From: Manduca sexta
Lineage: Eukaryota; Arthropoda; Insecta; Lepidoptera; Sphingidae
Assembly: GCF_014839805.1 (NCBI RefSeq)
Contig: NC_051139.1
Coordinates: forward strand, 1,116,001 to 1,180,000
Length of the DNA: 64,000 nucleotides
Direction of reading: 5' to 3'
Part shown: piece by piece, positions 12,351 through 24,375 of the stretch
Position numbering within the stretch: the stretch's first letter is position 1
How the letters are laid out: every line of letters begins with the position of its first letter
Made by a program: the position numbers and the translations under genes
Notes under the pieces: model-generated
What the model was told of the DNA's origin: nothing
The model's database searches: none
The model's input: only the letters and a program-made list of their open reading frames with translations

Positions 12351-15300
12351 TACCTATATTTTGAGTGTGGGCGTCGCGGGAACGTACCATGTCTGTAATT
12401 GTAGTTCGTGTCTGTTGAACGTAGAAACAAAACACAAAATAATTTCTATGTAAACATGTCCACGATCTTTCCAATATTTATTTGTTTCTGCTGTTTCCCG
12501 TGAACACCCAGCCGTTCATCAGTAACAGAACTTCTGTATAATAGTGACGTCACCGTTCTCGATATCTAAAGACGTCTAAAAGCAGTCCACAGGCCCTCCG
12601 ATAAACTGAGCGCATTTGTGTGATTGACGTCTCTATAACGGTAATATATCGTCGCACAGATTGAATCTGTCGCGCGGAGACACCGCGCTCGGCTCTGATT
12701 TATTTGTACCTCATATAGTAATGCTTGAGGAATTATCTCCTGGTGTCAGTTGTTTAGCATTGACTGTGAATGTTACTGTTGTGATAGGAATTTTATGAAA
12801 CGCTCGAGATTTCGCAGATTGAGTAATTGGTTATTACCAATTTTTTTACATTAAGTAATTACGGATGACTTGATGTAATCGAGTCTGGGTGTCTATCTAT
12901 TTAATAGACTGTTAATTAAGTAATAAGTAATGTATTCCACTGTCATACAAAATTCCCCAATATGCGTTAAAATGTGCGTTTGTGGGTAGTAAGCGCATAC
13001 ACCACAGAAGTTTATTGAATTGAGTGCTTCTATGTGCTCGACGAGGACGATGCAGTACTGGGTCCCCTAGTACCGCCCCGCACTGCAGCAGCGTGTCGTG
13101 ATTGTGCCGTACACCGGTAAGGAAACAGGACAGCGAAACTGAAGAACAACATAGTCTAATACGTTAGAAATGCGAATCTCCCTGATTCTGTGCGGTGAAC
13201 AGTCGTCCTCCAGTGGCTTGTGCCGCGGCGCAGCGGTGTGCAGTGTGCACGCTAGTTTCCGCTGCTCGTCCCTGAGAGGCTGCAGTCCCGTTATCGCGAC
13301 TGGCCGGGCGGGTCCGCGGGCTCTCCGCGCGCCGCTCGCTGTACTGTTCTTATAATTGCAGTTAATTCTGCGCCATCGACCGGAGATATGCGCTATCCGA
13401 TGCCTATTCGACTAATAGCTGTGCATTATTGTAACGAGTGTGCATAAATATAAGATTTTTTACGATAATAGGGCACCAGCTACTGGGATTATTGGCAGCT
13501 TGTTTTTGATGAGCGGATAACGGTATCTTGTTCTCGGCACTCATATATTCGTATATAAATTGTATGCGTATGTTTTTTTTATAAATATTGAATTTAAGGA
13601 TTTTTTTATACTCCAAACAATTTTCTCTATAGTATAAGTTTGGGTTATATTTCGTTTTAAATTAATATGCCTAGCCTGTTGACAGAATAAGATTGAGTAA
13701 CCTAATACATGAAGCAAAAAGGGTCACGTATTTGATCTCCTACGGTGTCTAAAATTAATTCTTTACAAAGCATTTAAATTAACTTAATCAAACTCGAAGC
13801 ACCGGGTTGCCGAGATTACCTCTCAGCAAAGTTATTTTCTAACAATTACTTGGTAAGTCCTCCTATGAAACCTACGTACACGTTTTCGCGTATATTTTTG
13901 TTTAAAATGGCTTCTGCTTAGTTGTAAGTAAAAGATCCCAACGTTAGTGTTTGATTGTATAATATCGCTCGGTGCAGTGTCGCACAGGGGGCAGTGGAAC
14001 GTCCCGTAGCGCCGGCCGGTCCGACGCGCCCGGCGCGGCCCGACGCGCGGGACACAGGTGTGCGCGACCGTGGGAAGCCTGCCGCCGCGCCGCGCTCCTC
14101 CACTACGATTGATCGGTGCTTACTAGTTTTTACACGGAGCTTTTGCTTTCATCTGGAATGTAACCTTTACAATAATTATCTTGAGAATGAAAAAAAATGT
14201 CTCTTCGAAGCTTATGCCTCTTAATGTCGTTCAGACCAGTTTAAAAAAATCTTAAAGATGTACTTAGAGATTAATTAGGTATTTCCCCTCGGGATCAAGA
14301 GTAAAAGAGGAATTATAACAGTTCAGATACCTAAAATTGCCCATATTTTAGTCGATTTTAATGGTCAGTTAATTGTAAGTATCTACCAAATTTGGTTTGT
14401 TCTTTGAAGACCTATAGGTGATAAATAGTATAACATTAAAATGTTAGTTAGGTATGTAATAAATGATAATATAATTTCCTTATTTCATTTTAGGTGTATC
14501 CACGATGCGGTGCGGCACAGCGGTATCAACCTAATATCTGCAGAGCGAGTGTGCACACTACGCATTCATTATAATATGATTGTCGCGCAGCAAAAAAATA
14601 TATTGATTTATTTCAATAAGCTTGACGTCAAATGAAACTTAAAGACATTTGTCATGTTCTACAAAGTGTAAAATAATAAACCGCGCTGCGTTAAATATAC
14701 CCTTTGAGATGCAGAATTTTCTTTACTCACCTTTCATGAATACTGACAAGCCACTTACTCATAGATGCTTCGATATATGTCCTCCGACGCAGTTAACGTA
14801 CACATACGTCAAACACGCAGACACCGATGGCGCCACATCCGGTGAAACCGTTACGATCTCAGGGATGCGAGACACACCAGCGGATTATAATCAACGGTTT
14901 CGCCAAACAGAAGTATTATCATTATAGCCCTGAGATTGTATTACTCATTATTACAGAGAGACAGAGAGAAAACATGAGATTTTTTGTGAAAGGTGTTACG
15001 TACTTAATGCCCATAGTAATAATAACGTTACCAATAATTATTGGCGGTATTTTCTTTTTCAATCCTCATAACTCTCTTACGTGGTTTAATAAAGAAGGGT
15101 TTTCTAGCAGAATATGATGGTAATTGCATGAATACAACACGCTTTACATTGAAGATAACTAGATGCCGGAAATTATCTGATGAGGTTTTTTTGTTCAACA
15201 ATAGAGTATATTCCATATTTGATATCTTTATTTTTTATTTGTGCTATTTTTAAAATATTACATAATTATTTAAAAATGTATAACTATATTTTTTTATGCA

Positions 15301-15708
15301 AAAAGTGCGAATAAGTAATTTTTTTACCTGCAGTTGTGTGATAACCACTGTCGAACAGAAGCAACACAGTACCTACACCTTAAACCTGAACTATAGAGGG
15401 ATCAGCCGGTTAATGGCCATCAGACTACTTTACTAATTGATCGAAAGTACACAAAATATGAGTTGGCACTATCCTGCGAGACAGGAAACGACACGCTTAC
15501 ATTTCGAGATGTAAAGAAACTTTACATGTACCTATAATTTTGTCTAAAGTTTAAAAGTTACTTCTATTAATTAATTAATATTATTTCTTTCATTTAAAGT
15601 TTAAGCAAATTTTAGTTTTTTATTTTAATACATACGTCCGTGTATATTGTTCAGTGACATACAAACATATTTTCCATGACCGTAGGGTTGATATATTACT
15701 TCCGTTAT
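12351..15708. other. Intergenic/intronic DNA with two CpG-rich patches
   Basis: No gene supported. Strongly GC/CpG-rich stretches stand out at about 13180-13345 and 13980-14105. The frames through them (13170-13355 and 13955-14224) are short and have no recognisable domain. Such patches could be promoter-proximal or a first exon, but no TATA, splice or coding evidence settles this. Confidence 0.45.
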
Positions 15709-15739
15709 ATATATGTTATTTTAATCTAACATTATTTTA

Positions 15740-17047
15740 ATCTACAAAAAAGGTAACCCAAATGACATCGCAAACTACAGGCCAATAAGCTTACTTCCGT
15801 GTATCTACAAACTATTCTCCTCAATATTAAATCAAAGATTAAGCGTAACACTGGAAGCAAGACAACCAGTAGAACAAGCGGGCTTTAGAAAAGGCTACTC
15901 TACGATCGACCACATTCATACTCTAGAGGTTCTGATTGAGAAATATCAGGAGAGTAGGAGACCGCTCTATATTGCATATATAGACTATCAGAAAGCATTC
16001 GATACGGTTTTTCACAATAGCATTTGGAATACTTTATCTACACAAAATGTGAATAATTGTTACATTCAGATAATAAAAAACCTTTACAGAAATAGCAGGA
16101 GCAGAGTGAAACTCGAGACAACAGGTCCATGGTTCCAGATCAAAAGAGGGGTTAGACAAGGTGATCCATTATCTCCCAACTTATTCATAGCCATATTGGA
16201 AAACATTATTAGTACATTAAGCTGGAAAAAGTGCGGAATAAAAATAGGCGATAAACACCTAAGCCACCTACGATTCGCAGACGACATAATTCTGCTATCA
16301 GAAACATGTACAGAATTACAGAACATGCTTGAATCATTAAACAACGCCAGTAAGGCGGTCGGATTAGAAATAAACCTGGCTAAAACGAAGATGATGACCA
16401 ATAGTTCCAGGAAAGCCATATTAGTTGAAGGCGAATCTATCAAATACACAAACCAATACATATATCTCGGCAAACAAATAAGCTTCGATCCACATAATAA
16501 TAACATAGAAATAGAACGCAGGATACAGCTAACGTGGAACAAATACTGGAGCTTAAAAGAAATTTTCAAAGGGAATTTTCCAACATACATTAAAACGAAA
16601 ATGTTCAACTCTTGCCTACTACCATGTCTAACATATGCGTGTCAAACATGGAAGTTTAACAACATAGCCATGAACAAAATAACATCATGCCAAAGAGGCA
16701 TAGAACGCAGCATGCTAAATATTAAAAGAATACAAAAAATAAAACACATAAAAATAAGAGAATTGACCAAGACAATTGATGGACTAAGGCAAGCTCTAGC
16801 ACTGAAATGGAAGTGGGCCGGACATATAGCACGTTTACAAGATGACAGGTGGACAAGAAAAGTAATATTCTGGAAAGGGCCGTCAGGCAAAAGAAGGAAA
16901 GGGAGACCTTGTGCTAGATGGGAGGATGAAATCAAGAAACTGGCGGGTCCCAATTGGCTCCAAAAAGCACAATCAAGAGACGAATGGAATTCCTTGGAGG
17001 AGGCCTTCACCTGCAGAGGGGTTCTTGCAAAAACACATTGCGACTAG
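15740..17047 (+). CDS. Reverse transcriptase of non-LTR retrotransposon (partial, open frame)
   Basis: The frame is open from 15725 to the TAG at 17045-17047. From 15740 it gives 435 codons beginning IYKKGNPNDIANYRPISLLP, so it starts inside the RT domain with no native start codon. In order: the NYRPISLL and QAGFRKGYSTIDHI motifs; motif A, IAYIDYQKAFDTV (aspartates at about 15983 and 16001); RRGVRQGDPLSPNLF-like motif B (KRGVRQGDPLSPNLF); catalytic FADD at 16274-16285; the YIYLG motif; and a lysine-rich tail with LKWKWAGHIARLQDDRW and GRPCARWEDEI. The protein would copy element RNA at a nicked genomic target. No stop or frameshift is present over 1.3 kb, which argues for a recent insertion. 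The truncation removes the endonuclease and 5' promoter, so self-mobilisation is not expected. Codon use is AT-rich, unlike the more GC-balanced RTE copies at 3820 and 6777, so it belongs to another family. Confidence 0.93.
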   Translation: MYKKGNPNDIANYRPISLLPCIYKLFSSILNQRLSVTLEARQPVEQAGFRKGYSTIDHIHTLEVLIEKYQESRRPLYIAYIDYQKAFDTVFHNSIWNTLSTQNVNNCYIQIIKNLYRNSRSRVKLETTGPWFQIKRGVRQGDPLSPNLFIAILENIISTLSWKKCGIKIGDKHLSHLRFADDIILLSETCTELQNMLESLNNASKAVGLEINLAKTKMMTNSSRKAILVEGESIKYTNQYIYLGKQISFDPHNNNIEIERRIQLTWNKYWSLKEIFKGNFPTYIKTKMFNSCLLPCLTYACQTWKFNNIAMNKITSCQRGIERSMLNIKRIQKIKHIKIRELTKTIDGLRQALALKWKWAGHIARLQDDRWTRKVIFWKGPSGKRRKGRPCARWEDEIKKLAGPNWLQKAQSRDEWNSLEEAFTCRGVLAKTHCD

Positions 17048-17066
17048 TACATTTAATTAGCAAACA

Positions 17067-17068
<2 letters not shown>

Positions 17069-17098
<30 letters not shown>
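17069..17098 (+). repeat. Internal poly(A) run in LINE 3' UTR
   Basis: Thirty consecutive A follow caat, 21 bases after the RT stop codon. It lies inside the element, upstream of the final aataaaaggct-(TTA)n end, so it is not the terminal tail. Confidence 0.85.
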
Positions 17099-17101
<3 letters not shown>

Positions 17102-17169
17102 TGTGCACTATATTAGTTACTAAGCAAGAAATAAAAGGCTTATTATTATTATTATTATTATATATGTTA

Positions 17170-18260
17170 ACTATGTTGCAGCAGTTTCCGCCCTTCTCGC
17201 TCCATTAGGACATCTGCCTCGATTTAGAATAAGTTAACTATATACCATATTCATTTAATTTCTTCATTACCGACCATCATCCCTGAAAACCAGATCCGAG
17301 ATCTCTCTCAGCCTACCCTTAATTGCGCCACTGGCTTCACCCACCTGTCGATTATCATTTTTTTGTACTATATATTTCTACATAGATGTTTTATTTTTAT
17401 ATGTAGGAAATAATTTCTACACCTGTTTAGGATCCGTCTATTAAAATTCTATGCGTGTCATCGAAGGAATAAATTATTGGTTATTTTCTATTGGAAGTTG
17501 ATATATTATCGTTTAATAGGAGATAAATTAAAAACTGACTCAGGGCCTAAGCAGTCTTTCTTATAACAATAATTTATAACTATTAATGTTTTATAGCCAT
17601 GTGTTGTACTACCTCAAGACTGCAGATACGCCTATCCGACATCCTCCTTGGAAGGAATATTACATTATTACGGAAGTTAAATCCTTTTTTAAAGAATTTT
17701 AATTAATGCAAGCAATGAACCAAATAGCGGGGTTTAGATCCTCGCTTTAATATTTTTTGCACCTCTGGCATCCACACTAATCCCATCAACTCATTCTATG
17801 TATATTGATAAAAATATTTTTAAAACTATCTCTCACTCACAGCTCTACCCCTGCCAGATTTAGACCCAGAATACAGATTTTTTGTGCATTAAAATAAGCT
17901 TACTGTAATATTTCGGCATAATAAGGCTTCCTATTAATGAACGAATTTTAAAAAAGGAAGCAGCAAATGTAGTTTCTAGTGCATCCAAACAAACTAAACT
18001 AATTATTATTACAAAAGAAAGAAATAAATAAATTACCTTAGCATTGAGAAATTAAGGTCCAAAAATAAAATAATTTCTTTCCAAAATATTCAACAGCTTC
18101 AAACGATTGTTATTTCATTAAGGTGCACTTATGTTGTGAGTGTATAATTTGAAGTTTCACACAATATAACATCTCACACACGCCGCGCCGGTGAGCATGG
18201 GGCCGTCGTTATGCGTTTATTAAGTGCTGTTTATTGAAGTATATTTTTTTATTGTTTATA
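17170..18260. other. Intergenic DNA without recognisable gene
   Basis: AT-rich; no open frame of note and no element ends recognised. Confidence 0.5.
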
Positions 18261-18440
18261 TCTATACCATTATATAAAGCTAAAGAATTCGTTTGTTGAA
18301 CGCACTAATCTCAGGAACTACTGGATTGTATTGAAAAAATATTTTAGTGTTGGATAGCCCATTTATCGAGGACGGTTATAAGCTACATCAACAACATCAC
18401 GCTATCGTAAATAGGGGCGGAGCATTAATAATAAATATGA
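18261..18440 (+). mobile_element. Helitron 5' fragment
   Basis: Begins TCTATACCATTATATAAAGC directly after an A (18260), as a Helitron 5' end should. It continues with the same blocks as the complete copy at 23617: gaacgcactaatctcaggaactac, gttggatagccc, and catcacgctat...aggggcgg. It fades out near 18440, and no GC hairpin or CTAG end follows, so the 3' half has been lost. Confidence 0.75.
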
Positions 18441-18624
18441 CGTATATATTTTGTCTGCATAATACACAATGAATCTTATGTCTCATTCGATGTAGTTTCC
18501 ACAATTGAAAAACTTCAATATAAATTTCAACTGAGAACATATCCCGGTACAACATAGGAGATCTCAACTGAAGCCGCCGGCCGACGCCACACCTGTGTAA
18601 TAAATGATTGTCCCTCGCTGCGCC

Positions 18625-18682
18625 GGAGAGGCGACGCCTCGTACCGGGAGCGACGCTACCGCCGCTGAGCTATGGGACATCA
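18625..18682 (-). repeat. tRNA-like A box on minus strand, no B box
   Basis: Reading the minus strand gives TAGCTCAGCGG (complement of 18662-18672), a perfect A-box match, followed by a GC-rich stretch. The expected B box is not visible, so this is more likely a broken SINE head or pseudo-tRNA than a tRNA gene. Confidence 0.3.
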
Positions 18683-18689
18683 GTATACC

Positions 18690-20256
18690 GGTAAATTAAA
18701 AATAATTAATTCATTATAGAGATACGTGTAATTAGGAGTATCCTTTTATATCCATAGTTTCTTAAATACGTACTACAATGGGGTGTTTAAAGGCAATAAG
18801 GCATTTCGGATCACTTTCAACAAATATTTTGGTAATAAGAACGACATGTTTTTCGTGTTTAAACACGTACTTAAATAATGACGAAATTACGAATAGAAGA
18901 CGAGATACCGGCGACTGCGAAGACTTAATGAGTTGCCCCTGGATCATCTGCGTCGCGCACAATACAGTACAGCGCAGTATTTATTTTCCGTAAAGCTCTG
19001 ATCGAGACGTAATTCTACAATTCACCTGTGTCAATTTTCCGAGGTTTAAGGACGTAGAAATGCTAAGGATTAGATTCGTTGACCTTGATTTATTTTTAGT
19101 ACATATTATATTTTTAACTGCTTACAATATCAGTTAATCAATCTGATTATGTTATGTGAAAACACTTTTTTATCCCTGACACAGTAAGCGGAGTTGGAAC
19201 TAGTGCACTCATTTTTTGCCGTGAGTAATATTATGTATTCCGTCCCATTACCTATATGATAGGACAACCATACAAAAAATATAATATGTTAAAACACATT
19301 GAATTAGCGTTAATAAAAAAAGAAATGTAAATTGTGAGTGAACATAGGCTGACGTTGCCTGATGTGTATCATTACGTTTATTATATTTTAAACAGGTCAT
19401 TATGAGTCGTGATATATTAAGGCTCTAAACAAATGTGCATTATCAAGCCGCGGGACAATCTAACGCAGCCGCATCTTAAAAAACTTGACGCGTGTGCGTC
19501 GCGGCCATATGTTCGCATAAACAGTTTTCTTAGTACTGCACCATATATGGCGACAGAATAAAAATTACATTAGGAAAGGTGGTCGCGCCACGTGGTGTAA
19601 GGTGTTCGGCGAGCACCGCTCACTGGTTACTTCACTAATTCATTGAACATGCTATAAAACTAGCAATAAATTGTAGTATTATTTTTAGTTGTTACGCGGC
19701 CGGAACTGCAGATGGTCCGGGCTTCACATCCGGCGACACCGGGTTAGCGATTGACAACCTTCATCGAGGATGAGCTGAGGATATGGCCGTGGCGAGGAGC
19801 GATTTGAACAAACTGTTAAGTACCTATATCTGCAGTCAGCGATGCATGACTGGCCCATAACACGACTACCTATTTGGTATAAAAGCTGTACTTTTAAAAT
19901 AGTTTCTTTGCAATAGACTGCACGATAGTAGTCTTTTTCCATATTTTAAATAAACTTGACGTGCCTCGCACCCTGTTGGCTAAAAAAGGAGGCTCTGGTC
20001 ACCTAGCAAACCTTTTTGCACCAAGTTGCTGTGTAATGCTATCAGCTTTATCCATCCAAAGTGTATAGTGGCCTTTATTAAGCTCGAATTATCTTTCGCT
20101 TCGTGCTCATTACCAATCGCTTTCCCGTCCATACGATCCGAGCCTTACATCCGCTCATCGAAAGCATTCCAAGATGAAAACGAGCGGCAGCAGCTAATTA
20201 CCGTCCACAGGCGTCTAGAGCGAGCCACTAATATGGTAACGAACTCCACCTGTCAG
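18690..20256. other. Intergenic/intronic DNA without recognisable gene
   Basis: No supported exon or repeat. If 20257-20479 is a terminal exon, part of this stretch would be its upstream intron. Confidence 0.4.
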
Positions 20257-20479
20257 GATCTTGCTTTTTGTACTGTTTGCTATCACTTTTCTAGCCGGAG
20301 TGAAGAACGTGGCGAGAACAAAAACAAGGCTCTGTTTCATAATATCTTACTGTTTATTATTTATTGCGATCGCCGCGGTGAGAATTATGACAGTATACAT
20401 TTCTAAGGAGCTTTTTATCGCTATATTGGTTTTTGTCACAATGGTCGTGGAGTTAATCCGCATGCACTGGTCCAGTTAG
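20257..20479 (+). CDS. Candidate terminal exon, hydrophobic multi-span protein
   Basis: I do not recognise the gene with certainty. The pyrimidine-rich ctccacctgtcag ending at 20256 is a good splice-acceptor candidate. The frame after it runs 73 codons to TAG at 20477-20479. The peptide starts ILLFVLFAITFLAGV and contains about three hydrophobic segments (residues ~1-15, ~26-48 and ~51-68), separated by a short basic linker with VARTKTR. It ends in LIRMHWSS. The pattern resembles the small four-helix membrane proteins common in insects (for example DUF4728-like), where a short helix hairpin and a final helix lie on the last exon; this is inference only. No upstream exon was identified. The AT-rich composition could also yield hydrophobic frames by chance. 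Confidence 0.3.
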
Positions 20480-23400
20480 GCCATCAGTTTATTATTTTGA
20501 ATAGGGTATTTCACTTATTTTTATTTATAAATTTTAAACATATGTACGTCGTATAAATTCTTAAACGAAAGAAACAACTGAAATCTGGTGAGAAATCTAT
20601 AAATTATAAGCTATTGAAATTATGTACTAGAGGTGAGTGTCAAAAAACAGAAAAGGTACGAAATACATACTTGCATATGACGTTATCGGGGATATGATGC
20701 TATTGTAAAACAAACGAACAACTTCTGGCAGTTAGAAGTTTATTTCACTTCCTATGGCATAACGTGAAACAAAAAAGTTCGGTAAACTGGAAGCAACTTG
20801 CACGTGTCGCGGTTTCAAAGGATAGCTTCAATTTCACTGTCCAGTATTTGATTTTGCTTCTATATCCTTGAGACAGCATCAGTACATGATATTGCGTGGC
20901 AACAAATATGTACGAGGCAGTACCAATCGAGAGGGACTCGCGCATGCGACACGCTCGCCGCCTAATTAGTTAAATATAGATCTAGATCTAACAATTACCG
21001 GTTTTCCATGTACAATTAAGCGTATAATTTTATAGTATAGAATAAACAGAATGGAAATTGTTCTCAATTACCGGCGCCACCTGCCGGCGAACTTCAGCGC
21101 ACTGCACACGCTCCTAATCACATTTTCACGAGTTACGACGCGACGTATAAAACCCTACATTTTCCTACATTATAAAATATGATCTCTACAGTTAAGTATG
21201 TTGTGTTTTTATTAATAATGTTCTATTTGCCTTTATTTGCTTAGCATATACTTGATACATAAATTTACAGACGCAGGCGCAGCAACGCTGTGAGCGAGCG
21301 GCCAGTTGGTCGCTAGACAACGGGAAGCAGTACATTTCGTCTCCACACTGATATTTATATTTGTATGAACTGCTTTCAATATTTGGGTGCAGTGTGTGGG
21401 AAGGTTTCTCAAAGTATCTCAAATACATTTGAAGGGACAGGAGTCTCCATCTCTATTAACGCGTTATTTACTTCAGCGATACGCAGGTGTTCGAATTTAA
21501 AGAAAATTACAAAGTTGTATTTATTTGTATTCCAGTTTAATCGCTGGGCATCATCATCTTGCAATTTTTTACTGACTAAGTGTTTTTCTTTATGTTCCCA
21601 TGTGCTACAGTATATGCGCAATTCAAAATTCTGGGTTTTATACTTTATACTTGAATATTTTTAAATTTTTTACTTTATTTAAGACACACACACACACATA
21701 ATACAATCGAAATATATAATAATGACTAGGGTAAGTAAATAATCTAGATAGCACTCCAATATTTGTGCCCAAATCACGCGATACAAACGATGTATTAATA
21801 TTTAATTGTGATAAATGCAAAGATTAGATGAAACAGCCAACTTACGTGCTTTTTAATACAATACTAAAACTCTAACCTAATACTTAATGTTTTAAAACAG
21901 TATTTGCCGCAAACTTATTATGAACTTTGCTGAGTTGCTGTTATTCGAATTATTGTTTTGTTCAGGAAATAGTATTAGTATAATAATGTAACAATTTTCT
22001 GTGCACTCTTCATTCTGTTCTACGGTGTATAATGCAGTTCCTCACATGTGGTAATAGGAAGCAAGTAGTTTTAATAAAAATCATAACCTTTGTGGTCTTC
22101 AACATTCTATTTTACAAAAATTAAAACTCGTTTCTATTTTAATTATATATTTTTTATATTTAGGGCAAATTTTTATACCAGATAATATTTATCTATCAAA
22201 TAAATTACTACCTGACTAAATACAAAAGTCCTCATTTTACTAAAGAAATCATTTTTTACTTTTTGTTTTTCTTTCTATATGCTTTACAGAATATCAGCTT
22301 ATAAGACCATAATTATTGCCAATTACTACTAACAGTGCAATGAAAATCCCAAGCACAATAAATGAAACAAAGTATTTTATTCTCACGGCATGCAATGACA
22401 TTTTAAAGTGAGTCAATAAATTACTTGTTCCGAGAAAGGACAATGAAATCTCGCCAAACATACACTATCCTTTTAATGATAGTTGGGACACCATAAAGGC
22501 AGATAGGCATCGCCAGACCCGTTCGCCGGCGCACTACCCACTGCTCAGAGCCGCGACGCGTTCAAACTCTTTGACATTTACACCAACGACCGAGTTTTTC
22601 GGGTTCCTTATGAAACTGAAGAGGTGGACCTTGCGTAGTGAATTACAAATATTTATATCACAGTATAAAGTTATTTTGTTGTAACTTTATGTTGTAAACA
22701 ATGTTGTCATTCGTACGAAGCAATTTAAAACCATGTTCGAAAATTGGCAACACTTGTTTTTATGTCTTATTTTTCGCGATTAATTCTTAATACCTAGCCA
22801 TATTATTATACTGTCATTAAAGAATAATTTTGTTTATTACCATAATTATTGCCTATATCCACCTGTGAATTTAATCAACTGAATAGAAATATCTCAAAAT
22901 AACTTCTAGTATAAGTCGGTTAAAGTTTCACTACTTGTCATCGTAATTAGATTGTCCTCAAATGGTGTGTAAAGCTGAAACGGTCATTCATTAGGTAATG
23001 CATTCATCCATTCATCAATCATTCGGCAAGTCCTTAAGCAATGTCAAAACCTCATGCATTCAATCAGTATTTATATGAGCAATAAACAATTTCGAAAATA
23101 GTTTGAATAACATAATAAATCTCTACGGAACCCATTGCGTTTCGACGCTTTGCAACTCGTCACTTTGTTTTTTTTACAAGCGGAGAAATGATCTCGGGCT
23201 ATTCGGTGGAGCCGCGAGAAATGCGACCTTGGCAGGACACCGAACCTACACCCAGCCCGTTGACTTTTTCTACGCACCACACAACAAAAAGGGCTCGGTG
23301 AGAGGACACTCAATTAACGACTGGAATGAGGAGTGACTTTATATTTATATCTTCGACTTGTGCGATTATTGAACGATGCCATTTACTTAATAAGTGATTT

Positions 23401-23616
23401 GTTCCTATATACAAATTACATTAATGATTACGTACTGCAGTCACACAATATCGTCTCCTCTCTAACAGACAAGTATTCCGCGTAAATATCGGGGTCTAGT
23501 GGCAAACTAATGAAGAAGTCGGAGATACCCTATAGATTTTCATTATTAGGGGTCGTCTCACTCGAGTGGGCGATGCGTTTGGTGGTAAGTGATCACGAAC
23601 GCTCACTAATACGTAA
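20480..23616. other. Intergenic DNA; one short (AC)7 microsatellite
   Basis: AT-rich DNA with no supported gene. A perfect (AC)7 lies at 21684-21697. A short palindrome (tagatctagatcta) lies near 20980. Confidence 0.5.
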
Positions 23617-24375
23617 TCTATACTATTATATAAAGCTGAAGAGTTTGTTTGTTTGTTTGTTTGTTTATTTGTTTGTTTGAACGCGCTAATCTCAGGAACT
23701 ACCGGTCCAAACCGAAAAATTCTTTTTACGTTGGATAGCCCTTTGTTCGTGGAGTGCTATAGGCTATATATCATCACGCTATACCCAATAGGAGCGGGGC
23801 AGTAATGGCTAATCTCAGGAACTACCGGTCCAAACTGAAAAATTCTTTTTGCGTTGGATAGCCCTTTGTTCGTGGAGTGCTATAGGCTATATATCATCAC
23901 GCTATACCCAATAGGAGCGGGGCAGTAATGGCTAATCTCAGGAACTACCGGTCCAAACTGAAAAATTCTTTTTGCGTTCGATAGCCCTTTGTTCGTGGAG
24001 TGCTATAGGCTATATATCATCACGCTATACCCAATAGGAGCGGAGCAGTAATGGCTAATCTCAGGAACTACCGATTCGAACTGAAAACATATTTTTTTGT
24101 TGAATAGTCCTTTGTTTGTGGAGTGCTCAAAGTTATATATCATCATGCTATGACCAATAGGAGCGGAGCAGTAATGGCTAATCTTAGGAACTACCAGCAA
24201 AGTCCCCCGCTGCATCTGTCTGTTACGTGTTAAACTCAAAAACTACCCAACGTATTAAGATGAAATTTGGTATGGAGACAGTTTGAGACCCTGGGAAGAA
24301 CATAGGCTCCCGGGAAACTACTATTTTTATAACGGAAAACTTTATAACGCGGGCGGAGCCGCGAGCAAAAGCTAG
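23617..24375 (+). mobile_element. Complete non-autonomous Helitron with internal tandem array
   Basis: The 5' end TCTATACTATTATATAAAGC follows A at 23616. The 3' end is a GC hairpin (CGCGG...CCGCG within 24349-24364), then agcaaaaGCTAG ending at 24375, with T at 24376. Insertion between A and T, a 5' TC, a subterminal hairpin and a CTRR end are the defining Helitron signs, and there is no target duplication. The 759-bp body has no Rep/helicase coding, so it would depend on enzymes supplied in trans. A (TTTG)n tract lies at 23644-23679 and a 123-bp tandem array fills most of the middle. The start resembles Helitrons widespread in Lepidoptera; the family name is not assigned. Confidence 0.9.
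23688..24202 (+). repeat. 123-bp tandem array inside the Helitron
   Basis: Units start with aatct(c/t)aggaactacc at 23688, 23811, 23934, 24057 and 24180, exactly 123 bp apart each time. There are four full units and a 23-bp partial fifth. Units 1-3 are nearly identical; unit 4 is clearly diverged (for example tgaatagtcc, ctcaaagttatatatc). The constant period shows no net indel across all four units. Confidence 0.95.

Larger units (their letters stand above)
15720..17158 (+). mobile_element. 5'-truncated RTE-like LINE with intact RT frame
   Basis: A non-LTR retrotransposon copy that retains most of the reverse transcriptase, the C-terminal tail and a 3' UTR. The UTR holds a run of 30 A (17069-17098), then a unique ~40-base segment ending agaaataaaaggct, then a (TTA)n terminus. 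The 11-mer tatatatgtta occurs at both edges (15709-15719 and 17159-17169), a plausible target-site duplication, although the right copy overlaps the TTA tail. The 9-mer tttaatcta is repeated at the 5' junction (15720-15728 and 15736-15744), a small junction duplication. The 5' end is cut within the RT domain, so the endonuclease is absent. Confidence 0.88.

Noticed and set aside
16084..17010. Minus-strand frames of 174 and 122 codons
   Set aside because: Shadows of the plus-strand reverse-transcriptase gene, which carries all the conserved motifs.
18625..18682. tRNA gene on the minus strand
   Set aside because: A perfect A box is present, but there is no B box, T arm or paired acceptor stem.
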